Origin: Gymnogyps californianus | Taxonomy: Eukaryota > Chordata > Aves > Accipitriformes > Cathartidae | DNA: 64,000 nucleotides | Direction of reading: 5' to 3' | NCBI RefSeq assembly: GCF_018139145.2 | Contig: NC_059471.1 | Location: 214,167,494 to 214,231,493 of the forward strand | In this document: one piece after another, positions 1-15,100 of the stretch | How positions within the stretch are numbered: position 1 is the first letter of the stretch | How the letters are laid out: every line of letters begins with the position of its first letter | Notes under the pieces: generated by a model | Database searches by the model: none | Told to the model about the DNA's origin: nothing | The model's input: only the letters and a program-made list of their open reading frames with translations | Position numbers and translations under genes: made by a program

Positions 1-3000
1 TCACCTTCCCACGTCATGCGCCTTTCTTTCACAGCAGATTATAACCAGTTATCCCTCTACTTGGCTATTTGCATCTAATTACTCTAACAGTCCACACACC
101 TTTTCTACACATTGACTGCTAAAAATACCACGCGGAAATTATTAGCTATATTATGCACAAAAGCAGCCCTCATACGGATGTGAAAGGAAGAAAACTATTT
201 AGATAAAAGGAATCAACATTTCTGTTTATTTGTCTCAGTTTCTTCAGTACGTTCACAGCACCTGCAGATCACATATGGTTCCCTCCTCTGCAAACACAGA
301 TGTGATACCAGGATGGGCTCTACTCCCTGTCCTGAAAGAGTGTAGCAACCTTGCATTTATTTATCATCATTCACACAGGTCTAACGCTAACAAAACACGC
401 ATGCACTGCTGGGTTTACCCTTAAAAAAGAAAAAAAAAATATGCTTGCTGCATGCATTCAGTCGATAGGACCTGGCCTCAACTCAGCATCACTTCAATTA
501 CTGCGGAAATGCAGTCGTCTTGGTGAGAGGATGCAGCGGCTATTCAGCGGCACAGAACAGCGCTGAGCGGTTTCTCCTCCACGAATTTGAAACTGCTCGG
601 GGCATTTAGGTTGGCAGAACTCTATAACCCAACTGGAACCGCGCCAGCGGGGTTAACATGCTGCTCTTGAAAAGTGAGCCACTGAGGCTTTAATCACCAC
701 AAGTGGCAAGGACTTAATTTTTCATCTCATTTGAAATATGCCAGTCTCAACAGCAGACCAAGCTTCTTATAAAATGCCATCTACTAATCAACACCATTTC
801 CTGCTCCATTGGATTGCCTTGGATGTCTCCTGTTACGAGTACCGCAGCAACCCCGCTTGGCTTAGCCTGTGACCTAGGAAAATCATAGCCCGCTACGGCA
901 GGGCACAGGACGGATGATGTCCCGCACGCAGGACATATGGACCACTGATACTGCAAAATTCAAGCTCAAATTTCTTCTAACATTCTTCACTTTCCAAACC
1001 AGTGGAAGCATTTTGTCTTTAACCAGGCAGCGGGGCTAGTTTTTAAGACGGCAGCTTTATGCTGGCATCCCATCTGTATGAAATTATACCGGGGGGGGTT
1101 TAGAAGCCGTGTTGGGAGTTCGCCTCACCCAACTCTCTGCCTCTGCACAGCAGAGACGGACCAAAAATACATGCAAGGAGCTCAGCTTAGTGAGCTCACA
1201 TGAGAAGGAATGCCTGTGTGAAGGAAAAACTCCTTAAGTACATGGGCCATTTATAAAACTGAGGTTTATACTGAGGTTTTGAAGAAATTCAGTGTTTCAG
1301 CCTGAATTGCCTTAAGTTTTAAATAGATACTATGCATAAGCTGTACTCCATGAAAATCAGCTCATCTAAGAGAAGGCTGTTACCTGCAACATAAGCATTA
1401 AGATACTTATCACTTTTTAATTCACATAAAGTTTACTTTCCCCAAGCGTCCTAAAAAATACTGAATTGTGTTAATATATGCAATATTGAGATAAACCCTT
1501 CATATGCTGCCGTTTGTAAGTGTAACTGAACTATATAGCAACACCGTAACAATAAAATTCCGCCTTGATTTTTCAGCTCATCATAACCAATGTGATTTTA
1601 TATCATGTTTTTAAGGACTGAAAAAAAAGTTAAGGTATGATGCTAAAGGAGGATAAACAGATGGCTAAATCTCAGCAAAATCTAAATAGATTTTCACTTG
1701 TAATTCTAAAGCTTCTTAAAAAAACCATCCCAACTCAGGTTCCCTGGAGAAGGATAAGTGATTTTAACCGTAGCTTTTATCTTAAAAAAAATAAATGAAT
1801 ATACATGCGTGTTTTGATCACGTTGCAAATATTTGTTTGTAGAATATTTTATACACCCCCCCCCCCCCAAAAAAAGGCAATTGAATTACAATAAACCTTG
1901 CGGATCTGAACATGTAAAGCCTGTATTACAGAAAATTAAAACTGTTGCACATAAGAATGGTAAAAATCCATCAATTCTCTTTAAAACAGCAAAAGAAACT
2001 AGTTATCTCTGAGAGATTACAGATGAGCTATCACCTTCAGCAATATTGTGATTTAAAATACTCAGAACAGAACGAAAGCCTCTTTGATGAATGTGTTAAA
2101 AGTTTCTCATGCAAAACCAAATGCACCCTTGTTTTATATTTAATTTGCAATAGGATACCCAGCAGCCGAGCTATGAGAGCTTTTCTGGCTGGTGACTGAC
2201 TGCCTGCTGAGATGGGCTCCCCGTGTAGGTAGCACACGATTGAAGACTAAATCCTCAGAGCTGCATCTCAGCTCCCTTTAAAGCTGATCTGAACACACCG
2301 GACTCGAAAGGAAATGAAAAGTGAGTTTCTCTCCCTTCCTATGGCACCGGGACTTCCTGTGTTTTAGCGATTGGTCAAGAACTATTATTTCCTCCATGCT
2401 ATTCCCAATTGTGACTGTCAGGCGTAATTAGCGTTGTCCGCGCACAAGCGCATAACATTTGTTTAAATACGCCTGGAACAAAAGTCCCACATGCACAGAA
2501 ACCTGGAGAAACGTGGAGAAACTTGGAGAATATTAAGATTCAAGTATGCTGTACCTGAACGAACATGCTGCTCTAAACATTTAGAAATGCAAAGTTCATT
2601 TGCTGAGATGAATATCCACAAAAATCTATGCAAGATAAGGGGTATTAAAATTATTCACTCTCCAATTCAGGATGGATTATTTGGCCAATCTGTTAAGCCG
2701 TACCTCTCAGACGCACAGAATCAGTACCATCCTCCTCCCCTCAGGGAAAAGAGCTCATAACGTTTGAAGAAAAGTATGCTTCATCCCAACCGTAAGAATA
2801 CACATGAAACACAGTCTTCCTTTAACACAACTCTTTGGAATGGGAAAGCAGCAGACATCAACAGTGCGAATGCAGAGGGCAAACAAGTTCACCAAAGAAA
2901 ATAAATTAAGCAGAATGCTGCAGATTGTAAAGTGGCCAGAATAAAGGCCATTTAAGTTGTTATCGGACTCTTTTAAACACACACACGCAGAGCTGAACTT

Positions 3001-6000
3001 CAATTTATCTCTCCATATAGAATACCACCTCTGGCAGCGTGGCGTCATCACTTACAACCATGATTGAAATATTAATCTCAAACCAAGTCAGAGAAATTTG
3101 CGACTTGCTGTGCTACCACCTGAAGACCCTATGTTTTCCAGCCTTGGGCTAAATACAAGCCAGATCCAGCCCTGCTCCAGTTTGACAGTGCTTCTCAAAA
3201 ACACAGGTATGCTATGGTAGCTTTTGCTTAACTGATCCAAACAATATACATTTATACACAACATGCAGACAGAATTACATTTTACCTAGTCACGCAATAC
3301 ACAGCTGTTCAAAGAAACAAAATCCAAACTAAAGAAATATACAAAAATATTGTCTTGTCATCAGAAAGCCGTTAATGTTTCTAATGAGTGCAATTACAAA
3401 AATGAAAGATTCCAAAAAACACTCAGTTACAGATGAACTTTAATTATCCAAGCGTCTTGCTACATGAACCAGGGTCATGTCTCCAAATGCCTTCTAATTT
3501 GAACTCTCCCTGTTACCCATCCAACTTTACATTTCACAGGCTCTTGCCGAATGAAGTGGAACTGCCTACACACAAAAATGAGTTATTTCTTCCTAATGAC
3601 TTACCGACTCACTAATATTCCCTTTAGTTGAGAGTTGGAGAAAACAGGAACATGTACCAAAGGTGAAGACTGGAAGGAGACACTGAAGTTAAGAGCTGTA
3701 TGGCAAAGTTATAGTGCTTATCTGTGTGTGGCAAAAGACAAATAATTCAAATGAGCTTTCTTAGTCATAATTTTAAAAATTAGAAGGCAGAGTTCCTTAG
3801 TCTTAACCTGGATTCTACCACATACTTGTCTGCAGAAGCTTGTAATGAGTCATTCACCTGATTAATGCAAGAGAGATACGGGTCCCGTAATCCACTAGTG
3901 ATCTTCGTCTAGACAACGGCTTGTTCTGATGCTAAGATCAAGGTTAGGCTCAGCTACACTTGAAAATGTGCGTGTAAACACCGTGCAATGTCTATTCCTG
4001 AATAGCTGCAAGCATCGATATTTTTCACAGGAGGAAAAAAATGTTTCAGACACTTCAAAAGTGTTTAACTGAAAAAAGTTACTCTGCAAGTAACTCTTCC
4101 CTGGACAGCAGTGTTATTCAGAAAAACTACCTGGAGTACCAACTCCTGAACTCCAGGCGTGGACCCTTCCCCATGTCCACGCCACAGCTGTTAATCAGCA
4201 GCAGGAGGATGCTGGCATTGCTGGAGAAACTTAAGTCCGCATGTCTCAAAATCAGATATACATATGAGGTCTCAACCAACATGTTCTACTTCCACATCCT
4301 TCCCAAACGATTCTCTCAAGTACAGTACAAAATTAAAAGGCTTGCTTGGGTTATGAGCCACGTCTCAAAGTTTGGCACAAATTCCTGTGCAGGGGGGCAA
4401 CAATCAAATTTGTGGTCTTGCTCCCAGTAGCTAAAATAATTTTTATTTGCTTTTTAAATGCCAGGAATTGTTAGTAATCATTAACATTTTCATTAAGTTA
4501 AAGCATCCTTGGTGGCAAAAGTCAAAGAGAAAAAAAATAAAAGCATTTGATGAGAAGAAAAATAGGCAAGGCTCCTGCATGAAGCGCAAGCACTGAAAAA
4601 TAATAAAGTTACAAGGTCAGCCCTTAAATTAGGCCAGTTGCACTTTTCTTTTATCCTGCTTTAAGCAGTGGCTAGACTTTCCATTTCCCACCCCCTCCCC
4701 TAGAGTCACGAAAAATACTCAGTGCAGTAAGCGAAAGTCTGAAACGCTTGAGAACAGTAACACACAGCTATCAGACGATAACCTAATTTGAAACTTATGC
4801 TCTCAAAGGCACAAAGGTGTCTGATGATCCAGATGAAATAAAATCCTCAAGTATAGTAGCAGTAGACAGTGCAGGAAGCAACGCAGGCGCTAAACAAAGT
4901 CATACATTGTCAGAAAAGGGGAAAAACTGATCTGACATGACGAGTCAAGACAAGTGACAAAAATTTTGCTGAAAAAGGATCAGTAGGAAATTAAAATCAT
5001 GACAGCATTTCTGTTCTAAATACACAAGACAATAGAATCCTTTTATCATAAAGTCCCGTTTTTTCCTCCGGTTTTATTATAGCCAAAATTGCAATTTGCA
5101 CATCACAATGCAGCGAAAGAATCCATGACTTTCATTCCAATTCAATGTAAATAATTTACTGCAAAAGGCTGGCTTTTATGAGTCAACTTCTGCATTGTGC
5201 AGTTTTTATTTTGAATCCTTAAGAATCACGAGTGACTTGTAAGTTATCTAAACAGGTCTGAAAAAACAGAAAAATCTTTGTGGGAAGCTTTTAAAAGGAT
5301 GATATCCCCTTGAAGAAAACTTACATTAACTTCATTTAATTTGCTATATGCAGCGAATAAAACTAGATAGCTAAAGAAGCTAAAGAAATACATTTTCACA
5401 ATGCTGAATTTTTATAGTTAGTATTACTAATGCCTCGTTATTACTTTTAAAAAACTGGAGTCAGCGTCTTTATAAAATGTATTTTCTGATTTGCTTATTC
5501 AGGTACAGCTAGGTTCCAGCTCGTTTATTTGTTTTGAAGGTTACAACACTTAAAAGACCCCAACAAACAAAAACATGAAAACCCATCACAAGCTGTCTCC
5601 CAAAACCAATGCAAACACTTTTAATCCATATCCTCCATTCCCCACTTCCAGCTGCCACTATGCTTCTTACAAAAATAGCAAGAGGTTTTTTTTTTTTCCA
5701 AAGACATGAATGATTAGGAAAAGTTAGGTACTAGTCTCCTACAGAATATAAAATAGTGTATGCCTCTGTCTCCATAGTCTACGGATCCCAGCTATGTGAT
5801 TTGGTTTCTGCCACGGATAAAGTTTTACTATGGCACTTATTACATTGACTTTTCTTCCCCCCCCCCCCGCCAAGTGCTGCAAATTAAATGAAGCTCTTTG
5901 GTGAAAGTCTACTTAGCTTCACATTTTAAGCTTTTTTTTAAAAAAAAAAAATCTTCCTCCTTAAATCCTTTCTTGCAGTATTTCACTGGAAATTATGCTT

Positions 6001-9000
6001 TCGATTATGACACAACTTCTTAAGAAAAGGTAAAGATACAGTTGTCTTCCCAATTACAGCTTTATCAGCATGCCTTCTATAAAAGAGTTATTTTTCTGTC
6101 TAATGGCAAGATTTAAACCAGGCACATTTTCTCTACACTTTTTTTGTTCCTGTCTCATATTTTGCTTTTTCTTTGAAACCTGCCTCTCCTATTGGCTCTT
6201 TCCCAATGCCTTTCTTCTGTCTGCATCTCAAGCTTGGCTGCCTTTCTCATTTTGTCTGTTTCTCCTGTTGCTTCTTCCTTGCTAGGCTGATGCATACGTG
6301 AAGACTCATTCGCACAAAAGCAATCAGCGTCTAACACTCAGCATACTGCACGGACGGGTAAAGGATGCTTGCAAATACTCAGCAACCAGGCACGGTTAGC
6401 AGCCAGGAGCAAAGCATTCACAATCTGGCAGGGGTTTAACTCTTCAGACTGGTTGACTACACAGTACCTGTTTGTTGATAGGTGGTGGTTTCCTAACCAA
6501 GTATACTGGAAAAGCTCTGTTGAAAAGATCATTGCTGCTTTTAAATCATCAGTGCAGCTGTTAGAATGAAGAAGAGTTAGTCTGTGGGATTAAACTAGAT
6601 CTGGGGAACGGCAGAAAGGCTTAAAAATGACAACAGCGAGACCTGTGTTATCAAAATGGCAAAGTCGATATCCCAGTATCCTTTTTAAAGCCCATCACGC
6701 GCTAATTTAGAAAGAGGTATTGGCTTTGTTTAACCCTTGAGGAAACCAGAGATTGAAATGATGCTGGTCTGAGATCCAAGACTTGCTACATTCAGTACTG
6801 GACCACATCCAAAGAAAGCACTGCTAGACTGAGGGGCCAGCGACAATTTTAAAATCTGATATATCTAGCCACTGGAGCTAGACACTAATGCTTTATACCA
6901 CCATGATGCTTAATGCTTTATACAATTACAATCCTAGCACCGGTAGACCCTAGATATCAGATGCAAAAATCATGTTATTTTGATTAGCACCTTGCTTCAC
7001 ACACACCCCCATTCGCACCAATTCAAATGTGATTTTTAGCAACTAACATTGTACGAAAAAACTAGAGATGTTCTGAGATGACGTGTAATTTGACAGCTGG
7101 GTTTCCACACTTCCAGGTGGCTGCAAACATCAGCTTTTGGTGGGTAACAGGTCCTAACATCACATCAACAGCAAAGAGGTGAAAAGGCAGGACTGTAAGA
7201 AGATCAACAGTTTTATGCTTTGATCTGCCAGGGAAATAAAATGCTCTGATAGAAAAGGCTACAAATGAATCCAAATTTGTACACAGTGCCAAGAACTGGT
7301 CCTGACTCAATGATCAGAAATACAACGCCAGTGCTTGAACACACATCAGGAATGAAAGACCACAAAACTTAATGCCTGGTAAAATTACATTTGTTTCCAG
7401 ATCATCTTTAAGGAAAAGGAGCTGAACCTCTATGAAGTGGGAGTGAAGTGGTATGAAGCAGAAGACAGAAAAAAAATAAAGCAAGAATTGAGGAGGAAGT
7501 TTGACTCCCTAAAAGCTACCCCTTCTCCCCACAAAAAATCTCAACTACTGGGAAGAGACTCTCATGTTTTTTCCCTCATATCCTTCTGATGTACCCCAGC
7601 ACGATTAGTGTAAGAGAGGAATGATGGTCTAATGCAAATATAATACACTACAAACAGTATTGCATGCACAAAAGCAACATGTTTTCTTCAGTCTTCCAGT
7701 CAGAGAAACAGAGATGGACTACCTGTGACTTCAAAAAGTCAGAAAAAGAAAGCTGTTGACATAAAGTGGTTTGGTTTTTTTGTTAAAAAAATCATTATTA
7801 TTATTATTATTTAAAATGAGGTAATAACAAGAGGCAGCAAGCGCAGGTAGAAATTCATTCCAAGAAGCTTAAAAATAAGGTTACCATGGCACATGTAGGA
7901 TTCACACTTCACTTTTCTTTGTTTTAATTATGGAGATCGATACACGTTCTTAAAGCATGAGGACCCAGGGTTCTCAACATTATCACAAAATGTAATAGTG
8001 ATTACTATTAGCTGTGGAAAAGTATCTGGGCTTTCTCAGCTGGCCTAGTTTCAGCACAGTACTGTTTTGCTTCAAATGCAATCAACAAATTCTATGAAAC
8101 TGATGTATTATTGCAAAATGTATGTTCTTTTACATTAAAGCACAAGAAATAAAGCATGACCATCATGTTTTGCAACTAATTTATTTTCTTCTCCTTTTTT
8201 AATCTGTCTTACAAGTTTACCATGACATTTTAGTGACAACAGCGCTAAAATAACTCAAAAAACAAAAAGGAGACTAATTAAAAATAGGCAGACAGCGAAC
8301 ATCATGATACATTGGCATAAAATTATCCCTTCAGTGTCCTTTGTAAAAATACTGCTAAAAACCCAACATTTGCCATGGCAATACTGAGTCAGATTGTTTT
8401 ATAAAATATATAATTTTATATGCAGATCCTTGCAGTGCAAGCATTTGGAATCTGCACCAGATCATTTAGTTAGTGCACTTTACTGAAATGAGGCACGACA
8501 TATTTAAGGGAAGAAAACATTTTCTGCTTTCTTGAAACAAAACTTGTACCACTGAACTGAACTTCCAACTGACACAAATTACAGATCTTGAAAACCTATT
8601 TGCCTTCCTCCTTTTCCCCCACAACTACAGAAATCATTCAGAGAGCTGTTTCAGCATTTCTTACTATTGAGTACATATGAAGGAAACGGCTTCTCTCACG
8701 CTGGACAGGACTTTTTGCTCTTATTGAGTCTTTGGCAATGATAACTAAGACATCGCACAAGCTGCTGGGTAGATTGTATACTCTGAACACAGCAGCACCA
8801 ATTCTAGAGTAAGTGGAAGTAAGAAGTTAGTTACATGTGCAGAACTAGAGGACTTTTGAGAAGGAGGTTAGCAACACCTACTGGTCATGGTGCATACTGA
8901 ATACTGTTCTTTTCTTTAAAATGAACAATAAGAAAAGCTTTTTCTTACTAAAGCACCTAGCTAAAATTACCTGTGAAGTCAGTTTGTCACCAGAGATAAT

Positions 9001-11889
9001 ACTTCTAATTAGATCAACTGATAAAATTAAAAGATATTACCTCTCCCAATAAACCTTGTTCTGCTCATACCCTTAGACCGTCATGGCTACATTATTGCTA
9101 AAATATATCAGCACTAGTAATTTCTGAATCATATCAGTAAATAAATATTCATAACATGAGCTGAGCTCTAGGCTTCGATATAAAATGGGACATAACGAGT
9201 CTTCCTGACAGTTCCTTTAAGTGACTGAAAGATTTACATTATACATTGTAACATGCATGAAGCCTTCCTTCATTACTAATTATCTTTATTGCCTACTCGA
9301 AGCTACTCAAATGTTATGAGCTGCACAATCTTAGCAGCAGCATGAGTTTTTTTATGCTCTATAAAGATCTGCAAACTATTCAAACAGCTTCTGCAATTCT
9401 TCAGTATTTTTACGATGCATTCCTTTAATCTGCAAAAGTAAAAGTTTTTCTTCCAAATTTTACTTGGAGTAAAATACAACAAGACATATACAACAGGATT
9501 TCTTGATCCACCTCACCCCTTCCAAAAAAATCCATAGGACACAAAATTACAAATACCATTTTCAGAAAACACTTAATTCAAAACTAAAATGTCCTCAACC
9601 ATAAGTATTTTAAATCAACTATAACAAACCTGCATTCAGCAGCTGTATTTAATGCTTGCTTTAAATTTCCATTTAAAAAATATTGTATTCATTTTTTGAA
9701 GTTGTGTCTATAGGTCCTCTGATACACTAGCCTTAGGCATTAGAAGTTTTCCTGGTTCTCATCCAACTTTGGAAATAATATCTTCTTGCTTCAGGTGTTA
9801 AAAGGATTCATACATTATTTATAAGGACTGCTAAAATCTAACTCCTGGATCTAACTTGCAAGAGAAAGGGTATAAAAAGTTACATGCAAAAAAAGCGCAC
9901 AACTGTCCCCATTTCAATTTTTAGCCTCTCTTTCTATGTCAGGTATTGCCAGACTGAGTCTGTAATGCTCTCATCTCTCACTCCCCATGTTCAGATATTG
10001 ATCTACAGCCGCTTTGAGCCTTGTTGAATTTGATCTTTCTTGCATATTTTTAAAGTAAGATTTTCTAAGTAAAAAAACCCACAACCCAAAACGCAAAACT
10101 GCCGGGTAACTTGTTACACTTCAAAGATGCTGGATTTCTCTGACAGAATGGTGTTTGTTTACCTCCTGAAAAATCAGGCTAAAGTGTTTCAAGAAAGTAG
10201 CCAGAACAGGGTAGCTAAAATCCCTATTCACTTCTCAATGTCTTCTTCCTCTCTACTTTTCTAATGTTGTCTACATATATGATATTTACATTCTGTTTGT
10301 CTCTTCCTAGTTTAAGAGAGTTCATCGTTAGATTTTAAAAACAACCCTTTTAACAAACTTCACAATGGGGAGATTTTAGTATCTTCTTATCAATCCAATA
10401 AAATATTTCTGCAGTTTCACTGAAACTCAGCAGTTTCACTTCCTGGGTTATATTAAGGCAAGAGACATTAAAATGCTATTGATCTATAAAATAACTACGC
10501 ATTCTATGCAATTAAAGAAAACAGAAAAGTCAGGTCTGCAGAGCTTGAGAAATATTCATCAGCATGAGTAAGTCCTCACATTGTTACTGGAAATCGCGTA
10601 TTTGTTCTGAACACACTAAAACCATTGTATCTGATAGCCCTTTACACTTCAGATACCTGTTCCTGACTATAATTTCACTTAGTCTAGCTGGAGCACATAC
10701 TACCTGTGTCTATCCAGCTGAACATGATATATGAAAGACTGAACGTACACTTACTACAGCTTACTAAATCATTGAAAAACTGCCCCATGCGACATTTGTA
10801 CCAGCAGAGCAATGGATTTCGTTCACCCAGTAAGGTGATGTTGTTTACGTTCATCTTTACACTGCGCAGACTTTTTACACATATTTCAATGTTCAGACTT
10901 TGAGACCTTAGTTCTTAAAAAAGAACAATGTGCATAATAGAGCATGATATCCATTCTGTCCTCACAGAAATTATAAATTAAATAACGTTCTTCTGTCTGG
11001 GATTTTTGTATCTGGTCCACAAGCTTACATAGGTTTATTTCCCCACAAAGTATAGCTGTGCGATGTTCACTATTCAAAAGGAAAGTTAAAGTAGGTCGCG
11101 TTTCTTAAAGGTTTATCTTATTGGCAATCAAGTCTCATGTAGCTGAAAAACAGAAAAAATGATTTTGCTTTTTCCACTGCCACTGTTAAAATTCTCAGGC
11201 TAACTGCAGCTCGTAGCATTTGTATAGTTGGTTTCACTGTTACAGTGATCCTCAACCCCTGCCTCCCTGGGACTTTTATACAAGAAAGGGAAGGAGAGCA
11301 GTTGGAACAGTGATGACGAAACCCTAATCAACATTAGCAAAGAGAATTAAAAGCAAGCACTGTGCCTCTAAACGACTCTTACTTCCTTATTTTAAATCTG
11401 ACTTCATTTTAATTGGAAGAGGTTTTGTTTCTTTGGTGGTTTTTTTTTTTTTTGTTAAATTTGTTCAAAGGAAGAAGAAATGGCTGTGAGGAACTGGGAA
11501 TGCTGTGCCAGTCTCGCCAGCCTGCCGCCTTCTACCTTTACCAAATTATGTAAGCCCTTGCAGTACATGTAAGAGGGAGGCTAACACATAAAAGGTAACG
11601 TAAAGCATCCATTTCTATTGTCATCCGAAAACTTAAAATTTAATACACATTTCTATAAAGCAGTTAACACAGTGTATTTTGACACCAGTTAATCCTGGAG
11701 GAAAGTAAAAGAGCGGAAAATGAACTCGCCACAGCACTGCTACCTGTTGTGAAACCATGCTTGTGTAACATCCAGTGGGTCCTTTCTGAGCGACTGCTAT
11801 GGGGCAGCACAACTCGAACTGCTCGAGGATGCAAACAAACACGCAAACACACAGGGACGAAAATTTAAAGCAAAGGATTAATTTCGCAC
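1..11889 (-). other. TAF3 intron 2 (partial), no gene seen
   Basis: AT-rich, mostly unique sequence. The open frames here are short and carry no recognisable domain or splice-flanked homology. It holds a C13 run at 1856-1868, a C10 run near 5858, and ATT repeats near 7795-7812. No tRNA or recognisable transposon was identified by eye. Confidence 0.7.
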
Positions 11890-12132
11890 CTTCTTGAGAG
11901 GAGACAATAGGTGGCATATAATCAGGGATGTACTCCTTCCTTTCTTCCGCATCTTTACTTCCCGGCTGGGGAAACTGCAGGACATTGTTCTTGCTGACGG
12001 GAAACGAAGGGATTTGATGTGCGAAAGTTACAGGTTCAATATTGTGTATATAATCTTCTAGCTCATGCAGGTTAACCCCCATAAGCTTGAAGGCATCACC
12101 TACATCATCCAAAATTGGATCTGTGCGGCCAT
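11890..12132 (-). CDS. TAF3: TAF3 exon 2
   Basis: The exon is 243 nt and encodes residues 56-136: the end of the histone fold (YGRTDPILDDVG) and the conserved stretch through FPVSKNNVLQFPQPGSKDAE. The acceptor is TTACAG at 12138-12133 and the donor GTGCG starts at 11889. Reading on past the donor gives non-conserved intron sequence. Confidence 0.95.
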
Positions 12133-15100
12133 CTGTAACAAGAAAACAACGAAAGAACAAGATTTTTGCAAAAATCCAGCTTAAAAAATTGACCTGCAGA
12201 TCTACACTTAGAGATTACAATCCACCACAGCTCACCACCAGTAACGGAGATTACTGCCCCACAGTTCTACCAGGTTTACTGTTCATCGGGCTATACGATG
12301 TTTCAGGCTAAGAACACACTCTCATTTAAAAGCGTTTTGTTTCGATCCATATCGCTTTGTTTCAATTCATACCATTAAAGAACTGCAACTCAAGAAGCAA
12401 ATCAAGCAAAACCGAGGGAGCAGCAACAGGCAGCTTTACCTAGCAACAGTCAATTAACACTGTGCAACACCACTTAAAATAGTTTTCAATTTCATAATGT
12501 ACATTCAAATGAACAAAACAAGCCCTCAATATGCAGAAAGTGCCCCTTTACCAGTGTGTAACAGACTACATGTTATTTTTCAATCTAGAAAATGAACAAT
12601 TTCATTTTGTTGAACCAACTGTAGTTTACAGGTAGCATAAAAGAAGGTATCTCCTGTATCTCTTGATAACAAAAATACTTCACGTAGTATCTTTCCACCA
12701 GATGAAATCTACAGGCTTCGTAAACTATGAGTCACTTTACCTACCAGTCAGATATACCTCCTGGATGAAACACAGGAATATTAAGTAGTGGTCTGATGAG
12801 GAGAGAATATTTTATAGTAAACTTCAGGGACTGATTTCCTGGGGTGCAATTTAAGTTTGACTCTACAGCAAAAATGTTCTTTGCCTTACGAAAAGCATAG
12901 TGAAACCTTACCGGCCAAGCAGTCAGGATCTTTACTTAATATGACCTCCAAGAAAACAGTCCTGGAGAGGATGCAGTTTGTTCTACACATGTAATTTGGC
13001 TCAAAGATTTAAACTATACAGCGCAGAAGTCCTCCAAGTGCCTCCGTTTCCCTGACCTGACAGAGGGAAACCCCCTGAAGGCCTCCGGAGGGAGAACTGG
13101 ACACCTGGCTTTGGTAGCCAAGGCACCGCTTTGAGTCTCATCCTAACTTTTCATAATAACCATAACACAAAAAAAGATGCCTTAAACCCCAAACATGATT
13201 TTTTTTAAAAATTCAGTAAAATTATACTGAATTATTAAAATTCTATTGAGTTGGCTTATGAAGATATTACAACCCTACATGATGATAAGCTGTGATTTAC
13301 TTTAAAAAGTAATTATGGAAAACCAGCCCATGCTTATTGAAAGAATACAATCGCTATTGTGAAGCCCCAGCTTCGGAGAACGGGGGGATGCTCTTTTGTC
13401 TGTCCTTTAACCTAATCTCTTCTTGGTTTATCTTGAAGCCGAAGCAGTCGAGCAGGCTGGTTCTCACATCACTGGATGAATTCAAACCCCCAGCCAACTT
13501 ACGCCTGCAGGTACATTTAGAAAATAAGAATTTTGTTCTAGAATTTCTCTTCTTAGTCTTGCGGTGAAGATAAGGGTAATACTCAGATTATGGTTTTGAT
13601 TCTCAGCTCTGTAACACTGGCCTCTTGTGTGACTCTGGGCAAGTCGCTTGTGTTTTAATTTTCTCCACAGCTAAAAGGGAGATCAGACCAAGTTATCGCC
13701 TCTTTTGTCCGTCTGTATTTAGAACATGAACTCCATACAAGAACCATCTCGGATTTTGTTTGTATAATATCTAGTACAAGTGCAATACTAGTTTCCCCTG
13801 CAGACTCTAGGGACAGAGAAATGTGGAGACTTACAGAAACATAATTAAAGGAGGATATCATCACTCTGGAGTAGTTATGAGATGCCTATAGTTATTAGGC
13901 AGATGGAAGAGTGTTTTATCCTTAAAAAACTAAATTTAGATAATTGACACAGCTAAGAAATTTTGCGTTGTCACTTTTAGTTGCCTTCAGACTATGAAGA
14001 TACCTTTGAACTTACTGAACCATTTTCTAAGGTGTCAAGACTTAAGAGGTACCAGTTGGACAGTCAGTTAAAAAGAAAAACTCAGGGAAAACTTTTAAAC
14101 AAGCCCAGAAGTAGAGCATATTTATTCCCCGGACACTCCTGAAATCACTGGCTGTGCTGTTTGCAGGACAGGGGGAATGATGGTGGGCCTCACAGCACTC
14201 GTTCCCAGGTGGGCATTGCCTAGACCTGGAAAGCATATCAACAGGCACGGATATCACAGACGCTTGTGTCCAGTTTCCCTTGGAAGAACAACCAAGTGCA
14301 CAGGCAGGGAAAATGCTGCAATAGGTTTCCCAGCTGGACAACGTGGGGCACAGGACTGCAAGATGCACCAGACCACCGACCCCCTCACTGGGGCTCCGTG
14401 AAGGTGTTTCGAGTACCTTACTCACTGTGCACCTCTTGACACCAGCACCGTCACGTACTCAGGGTAAAAGTTAAACCCAGTTTATCACTGCAATAGGAAA
14501 AGGTCTCTTCCTAGATCTGTACGTGATCTTTTTAACCTCCATAAAAGTGTACCAACGTGATTAGCAAGTGATAAATGCTAAAAAGGACTTCTTTCTACAA
14601 ATCCTTATTAAGAACACATGGCAGAGAAGCAACTACTAAGTGTAATTGAAGCATGGAAATATTTCAGCAACCATATCAAAAAACAATTATGTGTGTTACA
14701 AAGCAGGTTCAAAAGGCGACCAAAAAAATGCTGAAGAAGGTTCAATTTTCCCATATCTTTGCCATTTGCCTCCAAAGAGACAATGTCAAGTCATAAGATT
14801 GATTAAAAGCTAAAAAAATTTTTAAACCTGCAACTGTCAGAGGGATGAAAGGACTGATCAGTTAACCTCTTCTTTTCAAGACAGAGTGTCCTCAGTGGTA
14901 AAAGTGTACCAAAAAAGTTTCAGGTCTGTATTCATATCTGTATTTAAATCAAAACATTTATCAATTGGAAATATACACAGCACAAAAATGCATTAAAAGA
15001 AATTGCAGGCGATTCATCAAATAAAGGCTTTATACTTTTATTTGAACAGTTTAGCATTCCTCTTCTCTCTCTGGTTTAATAAAAATTCACTAAAATAGCA

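Noticed and set aside
11633..12160. 175-codon minus frame treated as a single exon
   Set aside because: Only 11890-12132 is conserved TAF3. The ends are intron, with clear acceptor and donor.
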